Notes: generated by a model not told the origin, from the letters alone. Numbered from the stretch's first letter, positions 46,368 through 56,542 are shown. The stretch: DNA of 64,000 bases from Chryseobacterium nakagawai (GCF_900637665.1 NZ_LR134386.1:4022501-4086500), one strand, 5' to 3'. Made by a program: numbers and translations.

Positions 46368-48551
46368 TTATTTTGCTCCTCCAGCATTTTTCTCAACATC
46401 TGTTTTGGTATTTTCTTTCACTTTCTGGTTCCCGAAACGCTTTACAAAGGTAATATTCACCCCATACCAATCCCATAATTCATATCTTCTGACTGTTCCT
46501 CCCTGATTGTAAGTAATATCATCAGAATAAGGTCGTTTAAAGATATTCATCAGCTGTATACTGGCCTCCATTTGCGTTTTAGGAAATATTTTTGTGATGG
46601 AAATATTGTGGAACACGTTGGTATTATTGGCTTGAGTATTTCCATTGTTCTGATTGGAGATTTCCATCCAGGCACTCAGGTTAATATTTTTATTGAAAAG
46701 GTTCGTATAAGAAAGATTGGCAGAACCACCCCAATAATTAATATATGCTCTCCCTCCAATATCATTTTTCAGATTGAAATCATGGTTATCAATATAATAC
46801 CAGCCGAAGCCAACATTCAGATTCAGCTTATTTTTAAGAAAATTCTGATTGGTATTGGCAAAAATGTAATATTTCTCAACTTTCCCATTAAAGTTTCCGG
46901 GGAAAGATACATTTCTTCCTCCTTCACTAGAATAAGTAGTCCAGTAATCCTGATTGGTATGCATATATCTTGCAGAAATAAAATACTTTTTCAGGATTCC
47001 AAACTTCAGATAAAGCCTGTCGTTAGGATTAGGATTCAGATCCATATTTCCTCTGGAATACGTTCCATCAATAGATGGAGTTAAAAAAGGATTAAATTCC
47101 GAATACCATGGTCTCCAGATTTTACGATCGTAAGTAAGACTCAAATCATATTTGTCTGAAAAATTATATTTCAGCAATAAATTAGGGAGAAAAGTACCAT
47201 AGCCATCTTTTCTTTCGGTTCCTGCAACGTCCTGTCTTACCTTGAAATCAATATATTCATATCGAAGACCTATCCTGGTTTCCAGTTTCTTGAAAAACGT
47301 TTTGCTATAGTTGGCATATACAGAAGTTATATTATCCTCATAATGGAATTTATCCCTTGTTGAAAGCCCTGCATATTCAGAAGTCCCCAAACTGTATCCA
47401 TAAAGATTATTAGGAATTACATGATTGTTAAGTTCTGTTTTTCCTCCTACTTCAATTGTTCCCCAGGATTTGCCTAATGGCTGGGTATAATCTACTTTCA
47501 AATAATAATTACGCATCTGCCCATTATTTACTGATCCTATTTCTTTAATATTTGGATCATTTAATATTGTTTTATTGATGAGCTCATTATTATTATTTCC
47601 GGAGTAATTGGTTCCTAGATTAATATCCAGGATCCTGTTTTTTTCTTTATCGTAATATTTATAAAAAGCATTCGTCCCCAAATTACGGTAAAAGGTATTC
47701 GCGTTTTGAGCCTGATGATAATCAATAAAATCTTTTTTCAGATAATCATATTCTCTCCCGTCTGTATCTGATGAAGATAAACCACGGCTTTGATAATACT
47801 CCAGGACAACTCCTATATTATTTTTATCATTAAGCTCAAATTCGGAAGTAGAGGAAAGTGATGGCGTTTCACTTCTGGATATGGTTTGATAACTCAAATC
47901 CCTATTGAGGGTATTGTCAGCATAAAACACAATATTACTGGAACCTTTTTGTACATAATTATTATTAGAATAACTTCCTATAAAGGTTTGCGTAAATTTC
48001 TTTTTGTGGTAATTCAGGTTGAAGTTGGAATACTGTGTATTTTTTGTACTCTGCCTGTTACTGAGTGAAATACTTCCTTTTAATCCTTCATCATCGCGTT
48101 TTTTCAAAACAATATTGATTACAGAACCGGAAGCTTCATATCGTGAAGACGGGCTTGTAATCACCTCAATCTTCAGTAGATTATCTGCCGGAATCGTTTT
48201 AAGGTATTCTTTTAATTCTTTTCCTGTAAAAACTGATTTTCTATCATTGATATATACTGTTACCGATTGTCCTTCCGCTTTTATAGCGTCACTATTGTCA
48301 ATACTTACCAGTGGGGTCATTCTCAGTACATCCCATGTAGTATTTCCGGCTACGATAGCACTGTTTGCCACATTAAAAACAGTTCGGTCTACTTTAGACT
48401 CTACTGTTGGTTTTCTCGCTACAATGGTAACCACTTCTATCTCTTTTGCATTTCCCTTTACAGTATCCTTAGCAACTGGATCTGGAGCCTGAGTCTGGGC
48501 CAGAGCCAAAGAACCCGTTAATGCTGCTATAGAAAATAATATTCTTTTCAT
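46368..48551 (-). CDS. TonB-dependent-receptor-like outer-membrane beta-barrel protein
   Basis: A 727-residue outer-membrane protein. The signal peptide covers about 1-19. The plug part includes IEVVTIVARKPTVESKVDRT, NTTWDVLRMTPLVSIDN and VITSPSSRYEASGSVINIVLKK. The rest is alternating beta-strands with many aromatic and Asn residues, matching the OMP beta-barrel family 3 type. The usual N-terminal carboxypeptidase-like regulatory domain is absent, so it is a short form. No SusD-like partner is adjacent; the ligand is unknown. The protein ends KRFGNQKVKENTK plus a charged tail rather than a terminal Phe. Confidence 0.9.
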   Translation of the reverse strand: MKRILFSIAALTGSLALAQTQAPDPVAKDTVKGNAKEIEVVTIVARKPTVESKVDRTVFNVANSAIVAGNTTWDVLRMTPLVSIDNSDAIKAEGQSVTVYINDRKSVFTGKELKEYLKTIPADNLLKIEVITSPSSRYEASGSVINIVLKKRDDEGLKGSISLSNRQSTKNTQYSNFNLNYHKKKFTQTFIGSYSNNNYVQKGSSNIVFYADNTLNRDLSYQTISRSETPSLSSTSEFELNDKNNIGVVLEYYQSRGLSSSDTDGREYDYLKKDFIDYHQAQNANTFYRNLGTNAFYKYYDKEKNRILDINLGTNYSGNNNNELINKTILNDPNIKEIGSVNNGQMRNYYLKVDYTQPLGKSWGTIEVGGKTELNNHVIPNNLYGYSLGTSEYAGLSTRDKFHYEDNITSVYANYSKTFFKKLETRIGLRYEYIDFKVRQDVAGTERKDGYGTFLPNLLLKYNFSDKYDLSLTYDRKIWRPWYSEFNPFLTPSIDGTYSRGNMDLNPNPNDRLYLKFGILKKYFISARYMHTNQDYWTTYSSEGGRNVSFPGNFNGKVEKYYIFANTNQNFLKNKLNLNVGFGWYYIDNHDFNLKNDIGGRAYINYWGGSANLSYTNLFNKNINLSAWMEISNQNNGNTQANNTNVFHNISITKIFPKTQMEASIQLMNIFKRPYSDDITYNQGGTVRRYELWDWYGVNITFVKRFGNQKVKENTKTDVEKNAGGAK

Positions 48552-48875
48552 GTGAAATCTTAGTTTTATCTATAAGACCACTATACGCTAACATTTGTTA
48601 CATCAAAAAAATTAAAGAACGGAATAAACTTCTAGGTTTTAACAGTTTACCAAATTCATTTTTAAAAATAATTTAAAAAAATAACAATTATTAAGATAAA
48701 ACAAACAATTAAAAACCCTTATTCCCAACATATATACAATAATTTCATCATGATAATAATTTCTATTAACCAAACTTTAACATATTTATTTTCATTTTAC
48801 CCATAAAAAAGCCCGGATCTCACCCCGGGCCGCTAGCAATAGCAAATTTACAAGGATTAAAAAATAAAAAATATG
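48552..48875. other. Intergenic region, 324 bp, receptor promoter side
   Basis: AT-rich, no open frame. It carries the terminator at 48811-48830 and must carry the receptor promoter near 48560-48640, though I found no consensus match. Confidence 0.45.
48811..48830 (-). terminator. Terminator after the DUF2652 gene and RND operon
   Basis: GCCCGG (48811-48816) pairs with CCGGGC (48825-48830) over an 8-nt loop; on the minus strand a TTTTTT run follows directly. Confidence 0.75.
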
Positions 48876-49430
48876 CTAGTTTATATTTTCAAAATAATGG
48901 ATCATACCCACTTCTGGCAGATGGTGCTGATCTTCATTAAAATCAGCTTCCTGATTACTCGTACTTTCTAAAAAAGAATTACTGAATAAAGCATATGAAG
49001 GTTGCTGTGCCCATCCGTTTTTCAACAGCTGATGCGCCTCCACGATTGGCTTCCCATACAATTTTCTGAAACTTCCTATATTATACTGTGAAAATGCTCC
49101 ATAATGGACAATAAATTTCAGAGATAAATCTATAGTAGTACTTAAGCTTTTACTCAATTCTTTTATTTTTCTGTTGAATGCATTACGCATTTTCCAAAGC
49201 ATTCCTGAAATATTCTGATAAGACGGATTTTCATCATATCGATAAAATAAAATGGCATCTCCTTCAATTTCAGAAATTTCAAAATACTGATCATTCACAT
49301 CAATCAGCGTAGAAAGTAGTTGTCTTACAATATATTCTCCTGTATAAAGTTTGGTATTGAACACAAATTCGGTAAATCCGCTGAAATCCGGAATTAAAAT
49401 GATTCCCTCCTGTATATTTGTATCCTTCAT
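48876..49430 (-). CDS. DUF2652-family cytoplasmic protein
   Basis: A 184-residue protein. EGIILIPDFSGFTEFVFNT, YIVRQLLSTLIDVND and ISEIEGDAILFYRY are the family signature; the pattern (DxSGF ... GDAxLF) is that of class III adenylate/guanylate cyclase folds, but it is shorter and the catalytic metal residues are only partly evident. No signal peptide. It follows the outer-membrane efflux gene by 59 bp on the same strand with a hairpin between, so it may be a partly expressed fourth gene of the RND operon. Function unknown. Confidence 0.8.
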   Translation of the reverse strand: MKDTNIQEGIILIPDFSGFTEFVFNTKLYTGEYIVRQLLSTLIDVNDQYFEISEIEGDAILFYRYDENPSYQNISGMLWKMRNAFNRKIKELSKSLSTTIDLSLKFIVHYGAFSQYNIGSFRKLYGKPIVEAHQLLKNGWAQQPSYALFSNSFLESTSNQEADFNEDQHHLPEVGMIHYFENIN

Positions 49431-49447
49431 AATAGTTTTGGATTAAA

Positions 49448-49479
49448 AACCTGCTGCATCATAATAGACGAAGCAGGTT
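49448..49479 (-). terminator. Hairpin between the TolC-like gene and DUF2652 gene
   Basis: AACCTGCT (49448-49455) pairs with AGCAGGTT (49472-49479) over a 16-nt loop, followed on the minus strand by TTTTTAATC. It starts 11 bp after the stop at 49490 and would reduce, not necessarily stop, read-through into the DUF2652 gene. Confidence 0.6.
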
Positions 49480-49489
49480 CAATTTTACT

Positions 49490-50902
49490 TTATTGCCATC
49501 CGCCACCTACGGAGCGATACAGCGCAGTGATTGCGTTCAATCGCTGAGCTTTCAGAGAAGCCAGTTCCAATTCAGCATTAAGCTTATTGGTCTGTGTCAT
49601 AATGACCTCTACATAGGTTGCTGAGTTGTATTTGAATAACAAATCCGCTTTCTTTACAGCTTCATTAGACTTCACTACCAATCCTTCAGCAATTTTCTGT
49701 TGTTCTTCCAGCTTTTGAATCTGTACCAGTGCATCAGAGACCTCTCCTACTGCCTTCAACACAGCTTGTTTAAAACCTATTTCAGCCTGATCTGCCAATA
49801 CTTTAGACTGTTCATACTGCGTTTTCAGCTGTTTTCCATTCAAAATAGGCTGGGCAATGGCTCCGGCAGCCATTCCGAAAAGAGATCCTGGAATACTAAA
49901 CCAATGACTAACTTGGAAAGCATTTACACCGCCCTGAGCCGTAATATTCAATGACGGATACATGCTCATTTTGGCCACATGAATTGCCGCGGCACTCTTC
50001 CTCACTTCCAACTCAGCAGTTTTTATATCTGGCCTATAGCTTAATAATTCTGAGGGAACTCCCGCAGAAATATGATCCGGAGATTGGACATTATTCAGAC
50101 TTGCATTTCTTTCGATTTTCTCAGGCATAGAACCCGTTAATAAACTCAAAGCATTTTCCTGTGTAGCCACAGAACTTTCAATCGCTGGAATTGTTTTCAG
50201 GATCTGATCTTTTACAATTTCCTGTTGTTGTACTGCTAAAGCTGTTGTTAACCCAAGTTCCTGCTGTTTTACCAAAAACTTAAGGGTAGTATCAGCATAG
50301 GTAAGATTGGATGTTGTGATTTCCAATTGAGTATCCAGCATCAAAAGATTGTAATAGCCCTGAACGACAGCTGCCACCACTTGTGTTTTTACCGCTTTAG
50401 CTGCTTCCTGGGTTTTTAAATAGTCTGCCAATGCCTGCTCCTTTCTTCCTTTAATTTTTCCCCAAATGTCAGCTTCCCACGAAAAATTGAGTCCTGTTGT
50501 ATAATCTTCTGTATACCTCTTTCCCATAAACTGTCTGCCCATCATTCCGTTCATACTGTTGTCTGATGCACGGTTGATAGTGGCATTCGCAGTGGCATTG
50601 ATTGTAGGAATATTTCCCCACTTGCTTTGCGTATACGCCAATGAAGCAAATTCTATTTGTTTTAAAGCTACCTGCAAATCATTATTCTGCACCATTGCTT
50701 TATCAATCAATTTTACCAAAACCGGGTCTTTGAAAAAGTCTTTGTAACCGATCTTCGCAATATTTTCATTCTGCTCAACCACAATACTGTTACTTCTGAA
50801 AGCTTCAGGCATTTTCACTTCAGGCTGTTCATACTTCTGGACTCCGCAAGAAACAGCGGTTCCGGAAATGAATGCGATATATGCTATATTTTTAATTTTC
50901 AT
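49490..50902 (-). CDS. TolC/OprM-like outer-membrane efflux lipoprotein
   Basis: About 470 residues from the ATG at 50902 (MKIKNIAYIAFISGTAVSCG, lipid-anchored Cys19); two upstream in-frame starts would overlap the RND gene. The two OEP domains with long alpha-helical hairpins are plain: VALKQIEFASLAYTQSKWGN, AKAVKTQVVAAVVQGYYNLL, LSYRPDIKTAELEVRKSAAA, AVLKAVGEVSDALVQIQKLE. It is the outer-membrane channel of a tripartite pump with the RND and MFP genes just upstream. NodT-type lipoprotein rather than classical TolC. Confidence 0.93.
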   Translation of the reverse strand: MKIKNIAYIAFISGTAVSCGVQKYEQPEVKMPEAFRSNSIVVEQNENIAKIGYKDFFKDPVLVKLIDKAMVQNNDLQVALKQIEFASLAYTQSKWGNIPTINATANATINRASDNSMNGMMGRQFMGKRYTEDYTTGLNFSWEADIWGKIKGRKEQALADYLKTQEAAKAVKTQVVAAVVQGYYNLLMLDTQLEITTSNLTYADTTLKFLVKQQELGLTTALAVQQQEIVKDQILKTIPAIESSVATQENALSLLTGSMPEKIERNASLNNVQSPDHISAGVPSELLSYRPDIKTAELEVRKSAAAIHVAKMSMYPSLNITAQGGVNAFQVSHWFSIPGSLFGMAAGAIAQPILNGKQLKTQYEQSKVLADQAEIGFKQAVLKAVGEVSDALVQIQKLEEQQKIAEGLVVKSNEAVKKADLLFKYNSATYVEVIMTQTNKLNAELELASLKAQRLNAITALYRSVGGGWQ

Positions 50903-50919
50903 TGTTAAAATCATTTGAA

Positions 50920-53900
50920 TTAATATTCCCAATCTGCATCAGTTACTACTCTTCCGTTGATTTTCTCATGCAAAGCCTGGAACATCACAAAAAGTACCGG
51001 AACGAAAAAAATCCCTAAGATGGTACCAAAAAGCATCCCTGAAATTGCCGCATATCCAATAGAATGATTACCCATTGCTGACGGTCCTACTACAAAAACC
51101 AATGGAAGCAATCCTGTAATGAATGCCAAAGAGGTCATCAAAATCGGACGTAATCTTGCCTTTGCTCCTTCCACTGCTGAAGCAATAAGACTTTTTCCAG
51201 CTCTTCGTCTCTGGATGGCAAATTCCACGATCAAAATACCGTTCTTTGCCAAAAGCCCAATCAACATTACAAGAGCAATCTGAACGTAAATATTATTAGA
51301 TAATTCTGCGAAAGTAATTCCCACAAAAACGCCTGATAATCCTACAGGAATAGCGATCAATACAGCAAATGGAAGAATATAACTTTCATATTGTGCTGAT
51401 AAAAGGAAAAATACAAATACAATACACAACCCAAAAATCATTACTGACTGCGAACTGGAACCTGCCTCTTCACGGCTCATTCCTTTATAATCATAAGTAT
51501 ATCCAGGAGGAAGAACTTGCTTGCTTACTTCTTCTACAGCCGCCATAGCTTGTCCTGTACTGTAACCCGGCGCAGCCATTACTGTTAAATTGGATGAATT
51601 GAAAAGGTTGAAACGGTCTACCACCTCAGCTCCTGTTGTCTGCTTTAAACTCACCAAAGTATTGATAGGAACCATTTGTCCCAGGTTATTTTTAACAAAA
51701 AGTCCATTCAGAGATTCTTTATCCTGTCTCGTTTCTGGAGTAGACTGTACTAAAACTCTGTAATATTTCCCAAATCTATTGAAATCTGAAGCCTGAATAC
51801 TTCCGTAGTATCCCTGCATCACTCCCAATACATCAGAAACATTCACTCCAAGCTGAGCGGATTTCACCTCATCTACAAGCACTTCAAACTGAGGATAGGT
51901 AACATCAAAAGTGGTAAATGCGACCGCCACTTCGGGTCTCTGCATCAAAGCACCCATCATTCCGTAGGAAATATTTCCAAGGTTCTGAAGTTCTCCATTG
52001 GTACGATCCTGAAGCACAAGCTCCATTCCACTCGTATTTCCGAAACCATCAACCGTTGGCGTATTAATTACAAGGAAATTCGCTCTTTTATCTTTGGAAA
52101 GCATTCCCTGCGTCTGCCCAATAATGTCATTGATATTGCTAACAGCTCCTCTTTCTCCTGAATTTTTTAATTTAACGAAAATAGAAGCTGCTGAGGAAGA
52201 CATTGATCCACTGAATAAGTTCAGCCCATCTACAGAAATCACTTTATCTACCGCAGGATTTTTCATCAAAAGATCTTCCGTATCAGATACTACTTTGGAT
52301 GTTCTGTCTTTAGACGCTCCAGGTGCCAGGTTAGCCGTTACAATAATAAAACTCTGATCTTCATCAGGAATAAATCCTTTTGGAGTGGTCATAGACATCC
52401 AGGCAAACAATCCTCCAAACGCTACAATCATGGCCACTGCAATCCACTTTTTCTTCAAAAGAAACAGTACCGCTTTTCCGTAACGGAATGTCAGCTTATT
52501 AAAACTCGCATTAAATCCAGCAAAGAAACGGTCTTTAAAGTTCATTTTTTCATGAGTTCCCCCATGATGCTGTTTAAGGAATAATGCACATAAAGCCGGG
52601 CTTAAAGTCAATGCATTGATGGCAGAAATGATAATAGCAATTGCTAATGTTAAAGCAAACTGTTGATAGAACAGCCCTGTGGAACCACTCATAAATGCTA
52701 CCGGAACGAATACCGCAGACATAATTAAAGTAATGGAAACAATAGCTCCTGTAATCTCACTCATCGCAGACATGGTGGCCGCTCTTGGATTCAGTTTTTT
52801 ATGCTCCATTTTAGCATGAACGGCTTCTACCACTACAATGGCATCATCCACCACGATACCAATCGCGAGCACCAGGGCAAACAATGTAAGAATGTTGATA
52901 GAGAATCCAAAAATCTTCATAAAGAAGAACGTTCCTACAATCGAAACCGGTACTGCAATGGCTGGAATTAAAGTAGATCGGAAATCCTGTAAGAAAATAT
53001 ACACTACAATGAATACAAGAATAAATGCTTCAATCAAGGTATGAATTACCTGTTCAATTGATTGGTCTAATGCCTCTTTAGTCGCATATGGAATTTCATA
53101 ATCCATTCCTGCCGGAAAAGATTTTTCCAATTCCTTCATTCTTTCCTGTAGTGCAATCTGAACCTCGTTCGCATTGGAACCCGCCATCTGGAAGATCGCC
53201 ATCGTTACAGAAGCCTTTTTATTAAAGTTAGAGGAAACCGTATAACTGTAAGCTCCAAACTCTACTCTGGCAACATCTTTTAATTTCAAAACAGACCCGT
53301 CGCTTAATGCTTTAATGGTAATATTTTCATATTGTTCAGGCTCGGTAAATTTTCCTTTATACCGGAGAACATATTCCATTACTTCTTTACTTCTTTCCCC
53401 TAATCTTCCGGGTGCTGCCTCGAGATTTTGGGTCTGAATCGCACGGGAAACATCAGATGGAGTAAGATTATAGGAAGCCAGTTTATTCGGATCAAGCCAT
53501 ACTCGCATAGAATAATCTTTGTTACCGTACACCATAGCATCACCTACTCCTTTCACCCTTTTCAGTTCCGGAACAATATTGATTTTTGCATAGTTTTCAA
53601 GGAAAAGATCACTCATTGAACCATCTTTACTTGTTAAGGAAACCATCGCAATCATACTATTCTGTCTCTTTACCGTAGTAATTCCGGCCTGGATCACCTC
53701 AGCAGGAAGCTGGTTGGTTACCTGTGCCACCCTGTTCTGAACGTTAATCGCGGCCTGATCCGGATCTGTACCCAGCTTAAAGATCACAGTAATACTTAAT
53801 GTTCCATCATTACTCGCTGTAGAAGTAATGTAATCCATATTTTCTACCCCATTGATGGCATTTTCTAATGGCGGAGCCACAGATCTTGCAATTGTTTCAG

Positions 53901-54060
53901 CATTAGCTCCGGGATAGGCAGCCGTTACCATCACGGTAGGCGGTGCAATATCCGGAAATTTTGTAATCGGCAGGCTGACCATACCGACGATCCCGAGAAT
54001 AACAAGCAACACGGAAATAACCGTGGCCAGTACGGGTCTTTTTATAATTTTCTTTAACAT
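50920..54060 (-). CDS. RND efflux transporter, HAE-1 (AcrB) type
   Basis: A 1046-residue inner-membrane pump with twelve helices and two large periplasmic loops. Proton-relay Asp pair in LAIGIVVDDAIVVVEAVHAK (helix 4). FPDIAPPTVMVTAAYPGANA, GTDPDQAAINVQNRV and the second-half AELSNNIYVQIALVMLIGLL match AcrB/MexB type hydrophobic-drug exporters. The order MFP-RND-OMF with short gaps (9 and 17 bp) shows one operon. Substrates are not predictable. Confidence 0.95.
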   Translation of the reverse strand: MLKKIIKRPVLATVISVLLVILGIVGMVSLPITKFPDIAPPTVMVTAAYPGANAETIARSVAPPLENAINGVENMDYITSTASNDGTLSITVIFKLGTDPDQAAINVQNRVAQVTNQLPAEVIQAGITTVKRQNSMIAMVSLTSKDGSMSDLFLENYAKINIVPELKRVKGVGDAMVYGNKDYSMRVWLDPNKLASYNLTPSDVSRAIQTQNLEAAPGRLGERSKEVMEYVLRYKGKFTEPEQYENITIKALSDGSVLKLKDVARVEFGAYSYTVSSNFNKKASVTMAIFQMAGSNANEVQIALQERMKELEKSFPAGMDYEIPYATKEALDQSIEQVIHTLIEAFILVFIVVYIFLQDFRSTLIPAIAVPVSIVGTFFFMKIFGFSINILTLFALVLAIGIVVDDAIVVVEAVHAKMEHKKLNPRAATMSAMSEITGAIVSITLIMSAVFVPVAFMSGSTGLFYQQFALTLAIAIIISAINALTLSPALCALFLKQHHGGTHEKMNFKDRFFAGFNASFNKLTFRYGKAVLFLLKKKWIAVAMIVAFGGLFAWMSMTTPKGFIPDEDQSFIIVTANLAPGASKDRTSKVVSDTEDLLMKNPAVDKVISVDGLNLFSGSMSSSAASIFVKLKNSGERGAVSNINDIIGQTQGMLSKDKRANFLVINTPTVDGFGNTSGMELVLQDRTNGELQNLGNISYGMMGALMQRPEVAVAFTTFDVTYPQFEVLVDEVKSAQLGVNVSDVLGVMQGYYGSIQASDFNRFGKYYRVLVQSTPETRQDKESLNGLFVKNNLGQMVPINTLVSLKQTTGAEVVDRFNLFNSSNLTVMAAPGYSTGQAMAAVEEVSKQVLPPGYTYDYKGMSREEAGSSSQSVMIFGLCIVFVFFLLSAQYESYILPFAVLIAIPVGLSGVFVGITFAELSNNIYVQIALVMLIGLLAKNGILIVEFAIQRRRAGKSLIASAVEGAKARLRPILMTSLAFITGLLPLVFVVGPSAMGNHSIGYAAISGMLFGTILGIFFVPVLFVMFQALHEKINGRVVTDADWEY

Positions 54061-54069
54061 GATTTCTTC

Positions 54070-55215
54070 TTACGATTTTTTCTGTTGAGCATTTTTCTTT
54101 TGTGCCACTACAGGAGTTCCCGGCTGTAATCTGTCGAAACCGGAAACGATATACTGATCTCCAGCTTTCAACCCTTTGGAAACAATGAAATTATCACCCG
54201 CTTTTCCATTAACTTCTACAGGAAGCATTTCTGCTTTTCCATTCTTGATCGTAAACACAAAAACTTTATCCTGAATGGTTCTGGTAGAAGCAATTGGAAG
54301 CAACACAACATTGCTGTAAAACTGATCCAATAAGATCTTTCCTGTATTTCCGCTTCTCAGGATGTTATTCGGGTTGTTGAATTTTGCTCTTAAAGTAATA
54401 GAACCCGTAGTTTTATTAAACTGCCCTTCAACGGCATCAATCCTTCCTGTCTCAGCATACTTTTCACCACCGGAAAGCAATAGAGATACTGCCGGAGTGT
54501 TTTTAATAACCTCATCAATACTGCTTCCTACATACTGTTTCTGGAAGTTATTAAAGTCATTTTCACTTAAGCTGAAATAGGTATACACCTGATGAATATC
54601 TGACAGTAGGGTAATCGCTTCCTGATTGCCTGGTGTCATCAAGCTTCCCAAACGATAGTTGAATCTTCCGACAAATCCGCTTACCGGAGCTTTAATCGTA
54701 GAAAAATTAAGATTGATCTTTGCAGATTCAATAGAAGATGTTGATTGGCTTACTGCTCCTCTAGCTGCATTATAAGCCGCTTCAGCTTCTTTCACCTGTA
54801 TTTCGGAAACCATTTTATTTTTAAAAAGTTCCTTTTTTCTATCCAGATCAATTTTAGAAGTCGAAAGATTAGCCTGCGCAGTAATTAATGCTGCCTGTGC
54901 ACTTTTCATCTGTTCAGCAAAGATTCTGTCTTCAATTTTAAAAAGCGGTTGTCCGGCTCGGACATAATCACCTTCATCTACAAAAATTTTGCTTAGGTAT
55001 CCTGTTACCTGAGGTCTTATTTCTACATTGGAAATTCCCTCAACAGATGCCGCATATTCTCTGGAAACTGAGGCGTCTCCTTGTTGTACTATTTCTACAG
55101 GAAGTTCTGGTGCCTGTTGCTGATAAGCCTGGTTTTGATTACTTTTCTTACATCCCGCCAACGCAATGAGTGAAAGAAAAAGTAGTGTCGATTTTTGAAC
55201 AAAAAATCTTTGCAT
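54070..55215 (-). CDS. RND periplasmic adaptor (membrane fusion) lipoprotein
   Basis: About 381 residues from the ATG at 55215 (lipobox LIALAGC, Cys22); the frame opens four codons earlier. The lipoyl/barrel-sandwich part (VEIRPQVTGYLSKIFVDEGD, YVRAGQPLFKIEDR, IKAPVSGFVGRFNYRLGSLM), the coiled-coil hairpin (LDRKKELFKNKMVSEIQV) and the beta-barrel are in order. It links the RND pump to the outer-membrane channel. First gene of the operon; direct repeats lie about 60-100 bp upstream. Confidence 0.94.
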   Translation of the reverse strand: MQRFFVQKSTLLFLSLIALAGCKKSNQNQAYQQQAPELPVEIVQQGDASVSREYAASVEGISNVEIRPQVTGYLSKIFVDEGDYVRAGQPLFKIEDRIFAEQMKSAQAALITAQANLSTSKIDLDRKKELFKNKMVSEIQVKEAEAAYNAARGAVSQSTSSIESAKINLNFSTIKAPVSGFVGRFNYRLGSLMTPGNQEAITLLSDIHQVYTYFSLSENDFNNFQKQYVGSSIDEVIKNTPAVSLLLSGGEKYAETGRIDAVEGQFNKTTGSITLRAKFNNPNNILRSGNTGKILLDQFYSNVVLLPIASTRTIQDKVFVFTIKNGKAEMLPVEVNGKAGDNFIVSKGLKAGDQYIVSGFDRLQPGTPVVAQKKNAQQKKS

Positions 55216-55275
55216 AACTCTAGTCATTTAAATTTTCGCCACAAAATTCGAACGAAAAAAATTCAATAGAATTAT

Positions 55276-55315
55276 TCAAAAAACTCCTTGTTTTGTCAAA
55301 AAGACTCCTTATTTT
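55276..55315. promoter_or_regulatory. Two direct repeats upstream of the RND operon, probable operators
   Basis: TCAAAAAACTCCTTGTTTT (55276-55294) and TCAAAAAGACTCCTTATTTT (55296-55315) repeat with a 20-bp period. A third, weaker copy (TCAAAAAGACATCTTAAAT) starts at 55396. The period of two helical turns fits an AraC-type monomer pair, and an AraC gene ends at 55430. Confidence 0.55.
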
Positions 55316-55429
55316 AAAAAACATGAGAAATATCATTCATAGATAAATTGAATGATATATTTCTAAAATTTAAATCAAAAAAAGACTTTTTTTTATCAAA
55401 AAGACATCTTAAATACAACTTGCTGATAA

Positions 55430-56356
55430 TCAATACAAATCATCTTTCCGATATTCCAACGGAGCTCGCCCAGTATGCTTTTTGAAAAATTTACTGAAAG
55501 ATGCCTGATCCGAGAATTTAAGTTTTGAAGCGACTTCATTCACATTAAGATTTGGATTTCTGAGCAATAATCTCGCTTCTACTGCCAACACCTGATGAAT
55601 AATATCCCGGGGTGTTTTGAACATCGTTTTATTGATCACTTTGGTAAGGTATTTCCGGCTAATAAACAACTTGTCTGCATAGAACTGTACATTGTGTTCT
55701 TCCTTGAAATGTTCCTGAACAAGTTTAAAGAAACTCGTGGTAAGCTCATCTTCCCTAGGGGTCACTGAATGCGGCTTTTCGATTTTTTTGAAATAATTGT
55801 CTATTTCATAAATAACCAACGAGAAGTGATGCCAGATCATTTCATTAAAATAATAATTATCTTTCTCCTTGTTATTCAACATCTTCAATTCATCAAGATA
55901 AAATTGTAGTCTTTTGTAAAGCTCAGGTTCATTCCTTACGATATGGGTAGGGTCTGACGACAAACTTTTCAGAACATTATTAGACTTATAGTTAAAACCA
56001 GCTTCAGAAATAAAATCTACCGAAAAGAAAATATATTTAGCATTATAATCATCAGCAATATTTTCCACCCAGAAAGTCTCCGCCATAGGACAAAAAACCA
56101 CATCTCCTTTATAGACCATATATCTTTTATCATCCAATCTAAATCCTACACTTCCTTCCTGAACGAGAAAAATACAGAAATAATCTGAGCGATAGGGCAT
56201 ATTAGGTTTGATAATATAATTCGCCCTGTCAATTTCCATTACCACAAACTCTTTGATCCTGAGATCAAATTCAACTTGCTGTAACACTTTATCAAAAGCC
56301 AGCTGTGAAACAAAATCGGGTTCCTGGAGAGGTTCTTTACGGGACTTTTTAGCCAT
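55430..56356 (-). CDS. AraC-family regulator beside the RND operon
   Basis: About 308 residues from the ATG at 56356 (MAKKSRKEPLQEPDF); the frame opens 7 codons earlier. N-terminal sensor domain (FCIFLVQEGSVGFRLDDKRY, KGDVVFCPMAETFWVEN). C-terminal double helix-turn-helix (FYADKLFISRKYLTKVINKT, NVNEVASKLKFSDQASFSKF, FKKHTGRAPLEYRKDD). It lies directly upstream of and in line with the efflux operon, over a gap with direct repeats, so it likely controls the pump. Confidence 0.9.
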   Translation of the reverse strand: MAKKSRKEPLQEPDFVSQLAFDKVLQQVEFDLRIKEFVVMEIDRANYIIKPNMPYRSDYFCIFLVQEGSVGFRLDDKRYMVYKGDVVFCPMAETFWVENIADDYNAKYIFFSVDFISEAGFNYKSNNVLKSLSSDPTHIVRNEPELYKRLQFYLDELKMLNNKEKDNYYFNEMIWHHFSLVIYEIDNYFKKIEKPHSVTPREDELTTSFFKLVQEHFKEEHNVQFYADKLFISRKYLTKVINKTMFKTPRDIIHQVLAVEARLLLRNPNLNVNEVASKLKFSDQASFSKFFKKHTGRAPLEYRKDDLY

Positions 56357-56542
56357 AGGAAATGGATTGTAGGGCACGAAGGTAGTGAAAAAGAGAAAAC
56401 TACAAAAAGGTAAAACACCTACAATAAAGCAAAACTACCCCATTAATCATGTCGCCCAAGGAAGGAAGTCATTTGTTATCAATAATAGCAACTCTTTTAA
56501 AGCTAGCTATTTCTGTTTTCTGCTCATTTTTTACACTTTTTC

